Of a stretch of DNA of 38,366 bases, positions 22,101 to 29,707 are shown in pieces. The DNA comes from [Streptosporangium] indianense (GTDB lineage Bacteria; Actinomycetota; Actinomycetes; Streptomycetales; Streptomycetaceae). The notes beneath the pieces were generated by a model. It made no database searches, had not been told where the DNA came from, and was given only the letters and a program-made list of their open reading frames with translations. Where the stretch lies: positions 1 to 38,366 of the forward strand of contig NZ_JAKEIO010000068.1 of the NCBI RefSeq assembly GCF_021474405.1. The letters run 5' to 3'. Within the stretch, counting starts at the first letter, position 1. Every line of letters starts with the position of its first letter. The position numbers were made by a program, and so were the translations under genes.

Positions 22101-23485
22101 CGGCCCAGCGGGATCTGCTGGCCGGGATGGGATGCCGGTTCGGGCAGGGGTACCTGTTCGCCCGGCCGATGACCGTGGAGCAGAGCGCGCGGATACTACG
22201 GGAGCCGAGCGCCCGTCCCTTCGCGTCGCCGCCGGCGCGCCGTCCCCGGGTCGACGCCGCCCGGGGACGCCGGGAGGCACGCTGGGCGGATCTGGAGCAT
22301 CTGCGCCGCACCAGCCCGATGAGCGACGCGGTCCTGGACGAGGTGCGCGGGCGGCACATCCGCAGCGGCGACCACTGGCTGATCGACTTCGCGTCGTGCA
22401 ACTACCTGGGCTTCGACTGGGACCCGGAGGTCATGGAGGCCGTCGCTCCCGCCGTACGCCGCTGGGGTACCCATCCCAGCTGGTCGCGCCTGCTGGGCAG
22501 TCCGCGGCTGTATCCCGACATCGAGGAGCGGCTCGCCGCGCTGCTGGGCGCGCCGGACACGCTGCTGCTGCCGACGCTGACGCTGGTCCACTCCTCGGTG
22601 ATCCCCGCCATCGCCGAGGACGGGCACGTGTTCGTGGAGGCGACCGCGCACCGGACGGTCTACGACGGCTGCGTGGTGGCCCGGGCGCAGGGCGCCACCC
22701 TGCACCGTTTCCACGCCGAGCGGCTCGACGAACTGCAGGCCCTGCTGGCCGGTGTGCCCCCGGGGACGCCGCGGCTGGTGTGCCTGGACGGCGTCAACAG
22801 CATGAGCGGCAACATCCCCGACCTGCCGGCGCTGGCGGCGGTGTGCCGCTCGCAGGGAGCGACACTGTACGTCGACGACGCGCACGGCTTCGGCGTGATC
22901 GGGGAGCGCGGGCCGGACGAGATGTGCCCCTACGGCATGCGCGGCAACTGCGTGGTACGGCACACCGGGGAGTCGTACGACGGGATCGTGCTCGTGGCCG
23001 GCTTCTCCCAGGCGTACTCGTCCCTGCTGGCGTTCCTCGCGCTGCCGTCGGAACTGAAGAACCGGCTGAAGACCGCGGCGGCGCCCTATCTGTACTCGGG
23101 TCCGTCGCCGACGGCGTCGCTGGCCACGGCACTGGCCGGGCTGGACGTCAACGACCGCCGGGGCGACATGATCCGGGCCGATCTGTACCGCAAGACGTCC
23201 CGGGTGCTCGACCACCTGGAGGGCATGGGGGTGTATAGCCTGAACTCGGACCGGCTGCCCATCGTGGAGGTGCCGCTGGCCAACCCCGCGGATCTGGACG
23301 CGGTCGCCGCGTTCCTGTGGCAGGAGGGCGTCTACGTGACCCTGGCCGCCTACCCGCTGGTCCCGCGGGATCGGGTGGGTTTCCGGGTCCAGCTCACCGC
23401 CCTCAACTCCGACGAGGACATCGACCATCTGAACGCGACGATGACCCGGTTGTCGACACGTTTCCCGCTGCGGCTGAAGGGCTAG
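19181..23485 (+). CDS. Membrane PAS-GGDEF-EAL protein fused to an alpha-oxoamine-synthase domain
   Basis: A 1434-residue protein without an internal stop or plausible inner start. About ten membrane helices fill residues 10-312; a GAF-like linker spans about 320-455; PAS about 459-575 (YFRTLVRNTSDVILILEDDDTIRYASPSA). GGDEF is intact at 662-666 with the RRTD (RxxD) inhibitory site at 653-656. EAL is at 789-791, with the other catalytic residues present (SVNVSA, EMTET, DDFGTG, LKIDKSFI, EGIE, QGYLF). Both cyclase and phosphodiesterase therefore look competent for c-di-GMP synthesis and breakdown. After a basic linker (1008-1040), residues about 1043-1430 are a PLP-dependent alpha-oxoamine synthase fold (BioF/KBL/CqsA): LIDFASCNYLGF, AHRTVYDG, DGVNSMSG, VDDAHGFGVIG. 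The PLP lysine position in GFSQAYSS (expected GFSK) is Gln1277. A methyltransferase gene begins 6 nt later. Confidence 0.9.
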   Translation: MSSLPARRLMAVYVVLVAAVTVVYMTVPVMVPVMWAVMGLAGVAAVLIGTRLHRPAHPWPWWVLAAGLLVFVAGDTYYFVMEQYLGASNPFPSPADACYLAMYPLIALGLSGLVRHRWAGRDLPSLLDALIVTAGLALPVWVYLVQPLTVVQGLTWQQRAISIAYPLGDILVLALLVRLLTPSPVNGSNRAVRLLVAGTVTLLVTDIGYGILQLNDVWETGSFLDLGWVVFYTAWGLAALHPSMVELTASVPQRESLLPPRRRLVMLAVATLIAPGILLWEGLSGQTRDAAAIAAFSGVLFLLVILRLAGMVVAHRHAVHRELALRTAAASLVSAFRQEEVDRSCRAAVDRLMGPDVPHRTLLLPRERAADLGAQGTRLVSPAALDPDLCTGLDGLPSVLACPMTQPDRPTGAVPGVLLVAAPERQLIETRSSLEILASHAGLAMERVALRQEVVRRENEAYFRTLVRNTSDVILILEDDDTIRYASPSARSVFGTDDLVGVSLPQLVDPGDRDRAARGLTAVRARGPWAGHDHWWVQRREGRVEVEVRFSDFRDERTVSGLVVTLRDVTEQRRLEQELTQRAFHDSLTGLPNRTLLLERIERALLRGRRESSLTCLLFIDLDDFKLVNDTMGHRAGDHLLVSVGNRLSRTLRRTDTAARLGGDEFAVLMEDAKQPLDAELLAAQVIQTLSRPFDLADESVTVSASVGVATARDSTDAEELLGHADLALYAAKAAGKRQWRRFKPLLRSRMVERHDLQSQLARAVADKAFVLRYQPVVDISAGEVVGFEALVRWPHEQRPPVMPDQFIRLAEETGHIAPLGSWVLENAVSDIVNLQRLPGPARPPYVSVNVSARQFRDAGFIEQVGEALSTPGLEPGSLQLEMTETVLLHRDDRLQTVLNTLKELGVHIAVDDFGTGFSSLRYLRDFPIDVLKIDKSFIDDITRDAQQVALVEGIVRIADTLGLQVIAEGIEDAAQRDLLAGMGCRFGQGYLFARPMTVEQSARILREPSARPFASPPARRPRVDAARGRREARWADLEHLRRTSPMSDAVLDEVRGRHIRSGDHWLIDFASCNYLGFDWDPEVMEAVAPAVRRWGTHPSWSRLLGSPRLYPDIEERLAALLGAPDTLLLPTLTLVHSSVIPAIAEDGHVFVEATAHRTVYDGCVVARAQGATLHRFHAERLDELQALLAGVPPGTPRLVCLDGVNSMSGNIPDLPALAAVCRSQGATLYVDDAHGFGVIGERGPDEMCPYGMRGNCVVRHTGESYDGIVLVAGFSQAYSSLLAFLALPSELKNRLKTAAAPYLYSGPSPTASLATALAGLDVNDRRGDMIRADLYRKTSRVLDHLEGMGVYSLNSDRLPIVEVPLANPADLDAVAAFLWQEGVYVTLAAYPLVPRDRVGFRVQLTALNSDEDIDHLNATMTRLSTRFPLRLKG

Positions 23486-23491
23486 AGGGCC

Positions 23492-24226
23492 ATGACGACG
23501 CACAACGACGACGTGGACTGGGACCTCTGGCCGGTCGCCGACTACCTCGCGGAGAACTACCGCGAGGTGCACGCGTCGGACGCGGCGGTCATCGCGCACC
23601 ACTCGGCGTTCTACCGGGGTCTTCCTCCCGGCTCGATCGCCCGCTCGGTCGAGTTCGGGGCGGGCCCGAACCTGTATCCGCTGATGCTCGCCTCGGCCGC
23701 GTGCCGCAGGATCGACGCCGTGGAGGCCGGGGCGAGCAACGTCGCCTACCTCGAGGACCAGATCTGCCACCGTCTCGACGCGAGCTGGCTGCCGTTCCAC
23801 GCGCTGTGCCGAAGCCTCAATCCCTCGCTGCCCCCGACGCTGGCCGGGGCGCTGGCCCCGGTGAACGTCGTCCACGCCGATGTCCGGTCCCTGCCGCCGG
23901 GCACCTACGGGCTGGCCTCCATGCACTTCGTGGCCGAGAGCGTCACGGAGGACTTCGCCGAGTTCGCCGACTTCTGCCGCACCTTCGTCCGCACGGCACG
24001 GCCGGGGGGCCACCTGGTCGCCGCGTTCATGGAGAACATGCCGACCTACCGGATCGGGCCGGCCTCCCGCTGGCCGGGCTGCCCGGTGAGCCCGGCGACC
24101 GTCACGGAGGTCTTCGCGCCGCTGACCCGGGATCTGGATGTGACCCACATCGACGTGGACCCGACCCTGCCGGACTACGGCGACTCGGGGATGGTGCTGC
24201 TCACGGGGGTGGCGGAGGCGGTGTGA
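23492..24226 (+). CDS. SAM-dependent methyltransferase (NNMT/PNMT/TEMT-like)
   Basis: A 244-residue class I methyltransferase. The SAM motif I is SVEFGAGPNLYPLMLASA near residue 55; the acidic end of strand 2 is IDAVEAGASNVAYLEDQ; NVVHADVRSLPPGTYGLASMHFVAESVTED covers motifs III-IV; LVAAFMENMPTYRIG is the motif V-VI strand. FGAGPNLYP and EAGASNVAYL fit the nicotinamide/phenylethanolamine/thioether N-methyltransferase family (PF01234), which methylates small amines or thioethers. It starts 6 nt after the TAG of the GGDEF-EAL fusion, with AGAGGG as ribosome site, so the two genes are translationally coupled; it may methylate a product related to the AOS domain (inference). It ends 9 nt from the convergent chaplin gene. 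Confidence 0.85.
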   Translation: MTTHNDDVDWDLWPVADYLAENYREVHASDAAVIAHHSAFYRGLPPGSIARSVEFGAGPNLYPLMLASAACRRIDAVEAGASNVAYLEDQICHRLDASWLPFHALCRSLNPSLPPTLAGALAPVNVVHADVRSLPPGTYGLASMHFVAESVTEDFAEFADFCRTFVRTARPGGHLVAAFMENMPTYRIGPASRWPGCPVSPATVTEVFAPLTRDLDVTHIDVDPTLPDYGDSGMVLLTGVAEAV

Positions 24227-24235
24227 CCGCTGCGG

Positions 24236-24946
24236 TCAGCCGTCCGCACCGGGCCGGAACCTGCGGCGCAGCACCACTCCCCCGGCGACCAGCGCCGCGC
24301 TCGCCGCGACGGACTGGAGGGCGTGATCCGTGCCCGTGTGGGCCAGGGCGCCCCTGGCGTGCGGGACGGTCCGCGGGGCCGGTTCGGGGTCGGGGCGGTC
24401 GCGGGGCGGCACGATCGGCTCCGGGTCCGGCTTCGCCGGGTGCTGGGGGCGGACCCGGTCATGGTCGCCGGGGCCGTTGGAGGACGCGTTGCCGGTGGCC
24501 GGGTCGTGGTCGCCGGGGCCGTTGGAGGACGCGTTGCCGGTGGCCGGGTCGCCGATGCCCACCACGTTCGCCGAGTTGCCCGTGACGTCGACGGGGAGGT
24601 CGACCGGCAGCTGCACGCCGTTGCCGGAGACCACGCCGGGGGAATCCTTTCCACTGCCCTCGGCGACCGCACCGCCGGACCCGCCCGGCCGCCCGGCCTG
24701 CCCGTCGCCCTTGTTGACGCAGCGGTTGCCGGCCGCGGGGTTGAGGAGCCCCACCACGTTCACGGTGTTCCCGCACCCGTTCACCGGGACGTGCACCGGC
24801 AGCTGGAGGGTGTTGCCGGAGACCACCCCAGGCGAACCGGCCGCCGAGCCGTCCGTGCCGGAACCGGCGTACGCGGGGACGGTCACGGCCATCGCGCCCG
24901 AGGCGGCGGCGACGGCGATCACTCCGTTTCGGGTAGCCCTTCGCAT
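24236..24946 (-). CDS. Long chaplin with sortase anchor
   Basis: A 236-residue secreted, cell-wall-anchored hydrophobin-like protein. Signal peptide residues 1-27 (ending AYA-GSG). Two chaplin domains: residues about 37-78 (PGVVSGNTLQLPVHVPVNGCGNTVNVVGLLNPAAGNRC, Cys58 and Cys76) and about 103-142 (PGVVSGNGVQLPVDLPVDVTGNSANVVG), the second lacking both cysteines. A DPATGNASSNGPGDH 15-residue unit is repeated twice, followed by a Pro/Asp-rich wall spanner, the sortase signal LAHTG (201-205), a hydrophobic helix and an RRR tail. Long chaplins (ChpA-C) coat aerial hyphae and are attached by sortase E. ATG 24946 is used. It is convergent with the methyltransferase/GGDEF-EAL operon. Confidence 0.92.
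   Translation of the reverse strand: MRRATRNGVIAVAAASGAMAVTVPAYAGSGTDGSAAGSPGVVSGNTLQLPVHVPVNGCGNTVNVVGLLNPAAGNRCVNKGDGQAGRPGGSGGAVAEGSGKDSPGVVSGNGVQLPVDLPVDVTGNSANVVGIGDPATGNASSNGPGDHDPATGNASSNGPGDHDRVRPQHPAKPDPEPIVPPRDRPDPEPAPRTVPHARGALAHTGTDHALQSVAASAALVAGGVVLRRRFRPGADG
24462..24551 (-). repeat. Exact 45-bp tandem duplication inside the chaplin gene
   Basis: Positions 24462-24506 and 24507-24551 are identical 45-bp units, encoding DPATGNASSNGPGDH twice. It is an in-frame copy-number repeat at the end of the second chaplin domain and likely changes by slippage. Confidence 0.95.
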
Positions 24947-25260
24947 GGGACCCCTGCCTTCCAGACTTCGTCGGCGGGCACTCACCCGCACCGGGAAGAA
25001 CGCCGGGCCCCCGGTCCGAGTTGCGGCTTATCCGCCTTTCACTCCATCGAGCGGACAGGTTGTCGAACTAGCGGGCAAGCCGCTCGTACGCGGCCTCGCA
25101 TCCGGACGCCCTACGGGCGTCACCCGGGCGGACGGCACCGGACGCACGGCCCGCCGCACGGCGCCGTCCGCCCGGAGGCGAGGCGTCCGGAGCGCGCTTA
25201 TGGTGAGCGAGGGCACCGATCCGGTCCGCTGCGGGAGGTCCCGCGTACCTGGAGGCATCG

Positions 25261-26832
25261 ATGCTGGCCAAGCTGTCCACGCGCCCCTCGATACGGCGCT
25301 GCGCGGTCACCGGCACGGCCGGGCTGGCCCTGCTGGGTACGGCACTGCCGGCCGCCGACGACCCTCCGCCCGGCCTGACGCGCTTCTACGACCAGAAGGT
25401 CACCTGGTCGAGATGCTCAGGCATGGACATGCCGAAGGACCTCCAGTGCGGGAAGGTCACCGTCCCGCTCGACTACTCCGCACCCGGCAAGGGCACCCTC
25501 GACCTCGCCGTGGCCCGTTACCGGGCCACGGGCAAGTCCCGGGGCTCGGTGCTGCTGAACTTCGGCGGCCCCGGCGGCCAGGGCGTGGCCCAACTCGCCA
25601 TGGGGGCCAAGGACTTCATGGGCCTGACGAACGGCTATGACGTCGTCTCCTTCGACCCGCGCGGGGTGGGCCGCTCCTCGCCGGTGAGCTGCGGGAACGC
25701 CTCGACCGCCGCCCTGGATGCCACGGACGGCAACGCAGACGTGGCCGACGCCGGGGCCGTGCTCGAAGAGCTGCGCGCGGCCGCGACCGAGTGCACCGAG
25801 CACTCCGGCCCGGTCCTGCCCCACATCGGCACGGTCAACGCCGCCCGCGACCTGGACGTCATGCGGGACGCCCTCGGCGACGACAAGCTCAACTACCTGG
25901 GCTTCTCCTACGGCAGCCGGCTCGGCGCGGTGTACGCGGCCCAGTACCCCGAGAAGGTCGGCAGGATGGTGCTGGACGGCGTCGACACCCTGACCGAACC
26001 GCTGACCGACCAGGGTGTGGCGAGCGCCCAGGGGCAGCAGACCGCGCTGGAGAGTTTCCTGAACTGGTGCACCGAGGACATCGCCTGCCCGTTCGGACGC
26101 GATCCCCGAGAGGCCCGGGAACACGTCGTGGAGGTGGTCGAGTCGCTCGACAAGGACCCGCTGCCGACCGACTTCGGCGAGGCGTTCACCGGTCAGGACT
26201 TCGCGGGGGCGCTCGGGCAGGGCCTCTACAGCAGGGAGCTGTGGCCCTCGCTGCAGCGGGCCGCCGGCCAGCTGCTGGAGGACGGTGACACCCGCGGCCT
26301 GGAGGCGTTTCTCTCCGGCGGCTTCACTCTGCCGCTGCGGCGCCCCCCGCACGCCGGACTCACCGACCCGGCGGACATCCCCCTCGACAACCTGCCGGCG
26401 GCCCTGATGGCGGTCAACTGCGCCGACGATCCCGACCGGCCCTCCGCGGCGCAGGTCACCGAGGACCTCGGCCGGCTCCGCGCCCGCTACGAGCAGGCCT
26501 CCCCGGTGTTCGGCCGGTACCGGCTCACCCAGGTCCTGATGTGCTACGGCCGCCCCAAGGGCACCGACTACATCCGCGACGACGTCAAGGACGTCGAGAC
26601 GCCGCGGATGCTGCTCGTGGGCACCCGGGGCGACCCGGCCACGCCGTACCGCTGGACGGTGGAGACGGCCAGGCGGCTCGGATCGTCGGCGGTGGTGCTC
26701 GACAACCGGGGCGAGGGCCACACCGGCTACGGCTCGTCGAAGTGCGTGCACGGCAAGGTCGACGCCTTCCTGCTGTACGGAACCCTGCCGCCGGACGGCA
26801 GTTCCTGCGGCTCCGACCGCGACGACGAATGA
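25261..26832 (+). CDS. Secreted S33 alpha/beta-hydrolase peptidase (tripeptidyl aminopeptidase-like)
   Basis: A 523-residue exported hydrolase similar to Streptomyces SlpD/SlpE and tripeptidyl aminopeptidases. The signal peptide is MLAKLSTRPSIRRCAVTGTAGLALLGTALPAA; it lacks a proper lipobox. FGGPGGQG is the oxyanion loop, the nucleophile is Ser216 in LGFSYGSRLG, the Asp is in LVGTRGDPATPY (about 456), the His in GEGHTGYGSSKC (about 485). A TAP-type C-terminal domain (KCVHGKVDAFLLYGTLPPDGSSC) closes the fold. It would trim peptides outside the cell for nutrition. The baeRF3 gene starts 50 nt later in the same direction. Confidence 0.92.
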   Translation: MLAKLSTRPSIRRCAVTGTAGLALLGTALPAADDPPPGLTRFYDQKVTWSRCSGMDMPKDLQCGKVTVPLDYSAPGKGTLDLAVARYRATGKSRGSVLLNFGGPGGQGVAQLAMGAKDFMGLTNGYDVVSFDPRGVGRSSPVSCGNASTAALDATDGNADVADAGAVLEELRAAATECTEHSGPVLPHIGTVNAARDLDVMRDALGDDKLNYLGFSYGSRLGAVYAAQYPEKVGRMVLDGVDTLTEPLTDQGVASAQGQQTALESFLNWCTEDIACPFGRDPREAREHVVEVVESLDKDPLPTDFGEAFTGQDFAGALGQGLYSRELWPSLQRAAGQLLEDGDTRGLEAFLSGGFTLPLRRPPHAGLTDPADIPLDNLPAALMAVNCADDPDRPSAAQVTEDLGRLRARYEQASPVFGRYRLTQVLMCYGRPKGTDYIRDDVKDVETPRMLLVGTRGDPATPYRWTVETARRLGSSAVVLDNRGEGHTGYGSSKCVHGKVDAFLLYGTLPPDGSSCGSDRDDE

Positions 26833-26882
26833 GCACGTTCGGCCCACATGCCCCTGTGCCGAATTCGCTCTATCGTTCTGTC

Positions 26883-27977
26883 ATGGAGCACGTTCTGACT
26901 CCCGCGACCCTGTCAGAGCTGCGGCGCCCGCGCCCCTACCCCGCGGTCTCCGTGCTGACCCCGACACACCGGCGTGATCCCTACAACGCCCAGGATCAGG
27001 TCCGGCTGCGCAACGTGGTCGCCGAGGCCAAGCGGCAGCTGGAGGCCGATCCGGCCGTCACCCGCGAGCGACGCACCGAGGTCTCCGGGCACCTCGACCG
27101 CGCCCTGGCCGAGGTCGACCTGACCCACGCCGAGGATGGCCTGGCGATCTTCGCCGCCCCCGGTGAGCACCAGGTGTGGTCCCTGGCCCGGCCCGTCCCC
27201 GAACGGGTCGTGCTCTCGGACACCTTCCTCACCCGCAATCTCGTCTCCGCCCAGACGGCCGGACAGCCCTTCTGGGTCCTCTCGCTCGCCGCGGACCGCG
27301 TCACGCTGTGGGACGGCGGCGTCGACCGGGTCTCCGCGGCGCGCGTCGGCGGCTTCCCGCTGACCCGGCGCGTGGAGAACTTCGACCCGGAACGACGGCA
27401 GCGGATCGGCGACACCCCGAGCGCCTTCCAGGAGACGCGCACACGCCAGTTCCTCCGCGAGGCCGACATCGCGATGGCCGCCGTGCTGCGCGACCACCCG
27501 AGGAAGCTCTACCTGACGGGTGAGCCCGCCGCCCTCTCCCTGCTGGAGGAGGTCGGCGTCACCACCCGGGACGCGGTGCACGTCCCGCACGGCGGCCTCG
27601 CGCACGGGACCCCCGAGACGGTGTGGCAGGCCCTGCGGCCGGTGGTCGAGGAAGAGGCCCGCAGGAGCACGGACGCCGTGGCCCGGGCCCTCGAAACGGC
27701 CCGCGGACGGCGGGAGTTCGCGGCCGGTGTCGACGAGCTGTGGCAGAGCGCCCGGGAGGGCCGCGTCCGGCTGCTGGCCGTCGAGGAGAACTACCGGGTG
27801 ACGGTCCGCGACGCCGGGGACCATCTGATCCCCGCCGAGGCCGACGACCTCGACTCCCGCGAGGACATCGTGGACGAGATCGTCGAGCAGTGCCTGGAGA
27901 CCGGGGCCGACGTCCGCTTCGTACCGGACGGCACACTCGGCGAGGCGGACGGCATGGCCGGGGTGCTGCGCTACTGA
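26883..27977 (+). CDS. baeRF3-domain protein
   Basis: A 364-residue soluble protein of the bacterial archaeo-eukaryotic release factor family 3. The N-terminal SELRRPRPYPAVSVLTPTHRRDPYNAQDQVRLRNVVAEAKRQLEAD, central FWVLSLAADRVTLWDGG and AAVLRDHPRKLYLTGEPAALSLLEEV, and the C-terminal DIVDEIVEQCLETGADVRFVPDGTLGEADGMAGVLRY follow the eRF1-like fold. It lacks the GGQ loop of true release factors. The function of baeRF proteins is unproven; ribosome-related roles are suggested. ATG 26883. It follows the S33 peptidase by 50 nt, possibly in one transcript. Confidence 0.82.
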   Translation: MEHVLTPATLSELRRPRPYPAVSVLTPTHRRDPYNAQDQVRLRNVVAEAKRQLEADPAVTRERRTEVSGHLDRALAEVDLTHAEDGLAIFAAPGEHQVWSLARPVPERVVLSDTFLTRNLVSAQTAGQPFWVLSLAADRVTLWDGGVDRVSAARVGGFPLTRRVENFDPERRQRIGDTPSAFQETRTRQFLREADIAMAAVLRDHPRKLYLTGEPAALSLLEEVGVTTRDAVHVPHGGLAHGTPETVWQALRPVVEEEARRSTDAVARALETARGRREFAAGVDELWQSAREGRVRLLAVEENYRVTVRDAGDHLIPAEADDLDSREDIVDEIVEQCLETGADVRFVPDGTLGEADGMAGVLRY

Positions 27978-28293
27978 CCGACCGGGGACTCGCCCGGCAG
28001 CCCCGCCCCGCAGCCCCACCCACAGACTCGAACAGAGAGTCGTCGAACACTCGAATCAGCCTCGCACCGAGGTTCCGACACTCCCTCAAATCCCCTGTGT
28101 ACGCCGCGACTTGGATCTCCCGGCAGCAGCCTCGGCGCTTACCTCGGAGTAACTCCGCGAGACGGTGACATATGCCAGAAGCACCACCGTATCGTGTGTC
28201 GTCGAATCCCTTACAGGGCGTCGCGGGCTGTGCAACAGTCGTAACGGTCCCTCCGTCCGCCTTGGTCGTACCGTCCCCGCATCGGAGTGCGTC
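27978..28293 (+). other. Intergenic region, 316 nt
   Basis: No gene is supported here. The stretch 28025-28070 is richer in A/T than its surroundings and carries the repeated CTCGAA/GTCGAA words (28029, 28044 and 28052), and CTGTGCAACAG near 28225 is a small inverted repeat. These may belong to the promoter of the SpoIIE-type phosphatase gene at 28294; no firm promoter could be defined. Confidence 0.4.
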
Positions 28294-29703
28294 ATGCCGT
28301 CCCACCTCTCCGCGGACCGCCCAGCCGCCCAGCCGCCCCCGCGCGGGTCGGTCGACGCGCTCATCTCGCAGACGCGGCGACTCAAGGGCGACGTGGACGC
28401 GGTGCGCCGCGACTCCGAGGGGGAGGGAGCCGATCACCCGCGCGAGCGCTGGCAACGCGCCCTGTACGACCTGGCCCTGCACCAGCTCAACGACCTCGAC
28501 GAGCACCTGGCCCAGCTGCGGGACGGCCCCCTGCCCACGGCGGCCACCCCGGAACCCGCCGAGGCCGCACCCGGCTCACTGCTCAGCCGGGTCGGCAGCG
28601 CCGAGTGGAACCTGCAGACGGACCAGGCCAGTTGGTCCGGAGAGCTCTATCAGATCCTGGGCCGCGACCCGGCCGCTCCCCCGCTCACCCTCGACGAGCT
28701 GCCGTCGCTGGTGGTGGAGGAGGACCGGCCGAAGCTGACGGCCATGGTCACCAACTGCCTCGTGGACGCCAGGCCGATCGACGGCGAGTTCCGCATCGCC
28801 CGCCGGAGCGACGACGTACGGACCCTGCACATGATGGGCGAACCGGTGCTCGACGCCGACGGCAGCACCGCGTCCATGTGGGCCGTACTGCGCGATGTCA
28901 GCGAACTGCGCCGCAGCCAGCGGGTGGTGAGCGAGACCCGTGACTCGCTCCGCCACCGGCAGGAGGCAGCGCGGAGCGAACAGCGGCTCGCGGCCGAGCT
29001 GCAGGAGGCCGCGCTGCCACCGTGGCGCGGCTCCCTGCGGCTGCCGCACCGCGGCCCGCGCACCCTCGACCTCGCCGCACGCCACCTGCCGGCCTCCACG
29101 GCCACACTCATCGGCGGCGACTGGTACGACGCGCTCGAACTGACCGACGGCGAAACGCTGCTCAGCGTGGGTGATCTCACCGGGCAGGGTGTCGGCGTCA
29201 CCTCGAACATGACCATGCTGCTCGGTGCCGTCCGCGGCATGGCGATGGCCGGCGCGCAGCCGGGGCAGTTGATGGCCTGGCTGAACCAGTTACTCGACGC
29301 CACCGTGCAACCCGCCCTGGGCAGCGCCGTCTGCTGCCGCTACCGGCCGGCCACCCGCACCCTGGTGTGGGCGCAGGCCGGACACCCCGCCCCGCTGCTG
29401 TTCCGCGACGGGACGGGGCGGGTGCTCAACACACCGGACGGCGTGCTGCTCGGCGCCACCTCGGGCGCCGTCTACGGGCAGGCCGAAGAGACACTCGAAG
29501 TGGGCGACCTGCTGCTCCTGCACACCGACGGACTGGTGCCCGGGCACACGGGGCCGGAGGCCGCAGGGCTGCTCCTCGGTCTGGCACCCCGTCTGGCCGG
29601 GAACCGCACCGCGGAGGACTGTCTGGGGACCGTGGTCGAGGAATTCGGCGAGGGCGGGCGCGAGGACAACGCCTGTGTACTGATGGCGAAGGTCACGGCG
29701 TAG
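28294..29703 (+). CDS. PAS-SpoIIE (PP2C) Ser/Thr phosphatase
   Basis: A 469-residue signalling phosphatase. Residues about 100-215 form a PAS/PAC domain (GSAEWNLQTDQASWSGELYQILGRDP...GEPVLDADGSTASMWAVLRDVSEL); a coiled coil follows (SLRHRQEAARSEQRLAAELQEAALP). The SpoIIE/PP2C domain (about 245-469) shows the metal-binding Asp residues: IGGDWYDALEL, LLSVGDLTGQGV, LLLLHTDGLVPG and GREDNACVLMAKV. Such proteins dephosphorylate anti-sigma-factor antagonists and thereby switch sigma factors of stress or development. ATG 28294 follows GGAG. It ends tail-to-tail, 4 bp from the NsdA-like gene; no partner STAS or anti-sigma gene is in the window. Confidence 0.9.
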   Translation: MPSHLSADRPAAQPPPRGSVDALISQTRRLKGDVDAVRRDSEGEGADHPRERWQRALYDLALHQLNDLDEHLAQLRDGPLPTAATPEPAEAAPGSLLSRVGSAEWNLQTDQASWSGELYQILGRDPAAPPLTLDELPSLVVEEDRPKLTAMVTNCLVDARPIDGEFRIARRSDDVRTLHMMGEPVLDADGSTASMWAVLRDVSELRRSQRVVSETRDSLRHRQEAARSEQRLAAELQEAALPPWRGSLRLPHRGPRTLDLAARHLPASTATLIGGDWYDALELTDGETLLSVGDLTGQGVGVTSNMTMLLGAVRGMAMAGAQPGQLMAWLNQLLDATVQPALGSAVCCRYRPATRTLVWAQAGHPAPLLFRDGTGRVLNTPDGVLLGATSGAVYGQAEETLEVGDLLLLHTDGLVPGHTGPEAAGLLLGLAPRLAGNRTAEDCLGTVVEEFGEGGREDNACVLMAKVTA

Positions 29704-29707
29704 GAAC

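Noticed and set aside
22315..23485. An independent start for the AOS domain (ATG 22319)
   Set aside because: No ribosome site precedes it, the linker stays open in frame, and the N-terminal helix of the AOS fold begins upstream; it is more likely part of the fusion.
22196..24148. A 650-codon minus-strand frame across the AOS and methyltransferase region
   Set aside because: Antisense to two well-supported genes, with low-complexity composition.
28165..28293. An upstream start of the SpoIIE-type phosphatase gene
   Set aside because: The extra 43 residues have no homology and no ribosome site; GGAG before ATG 28294 fits better.
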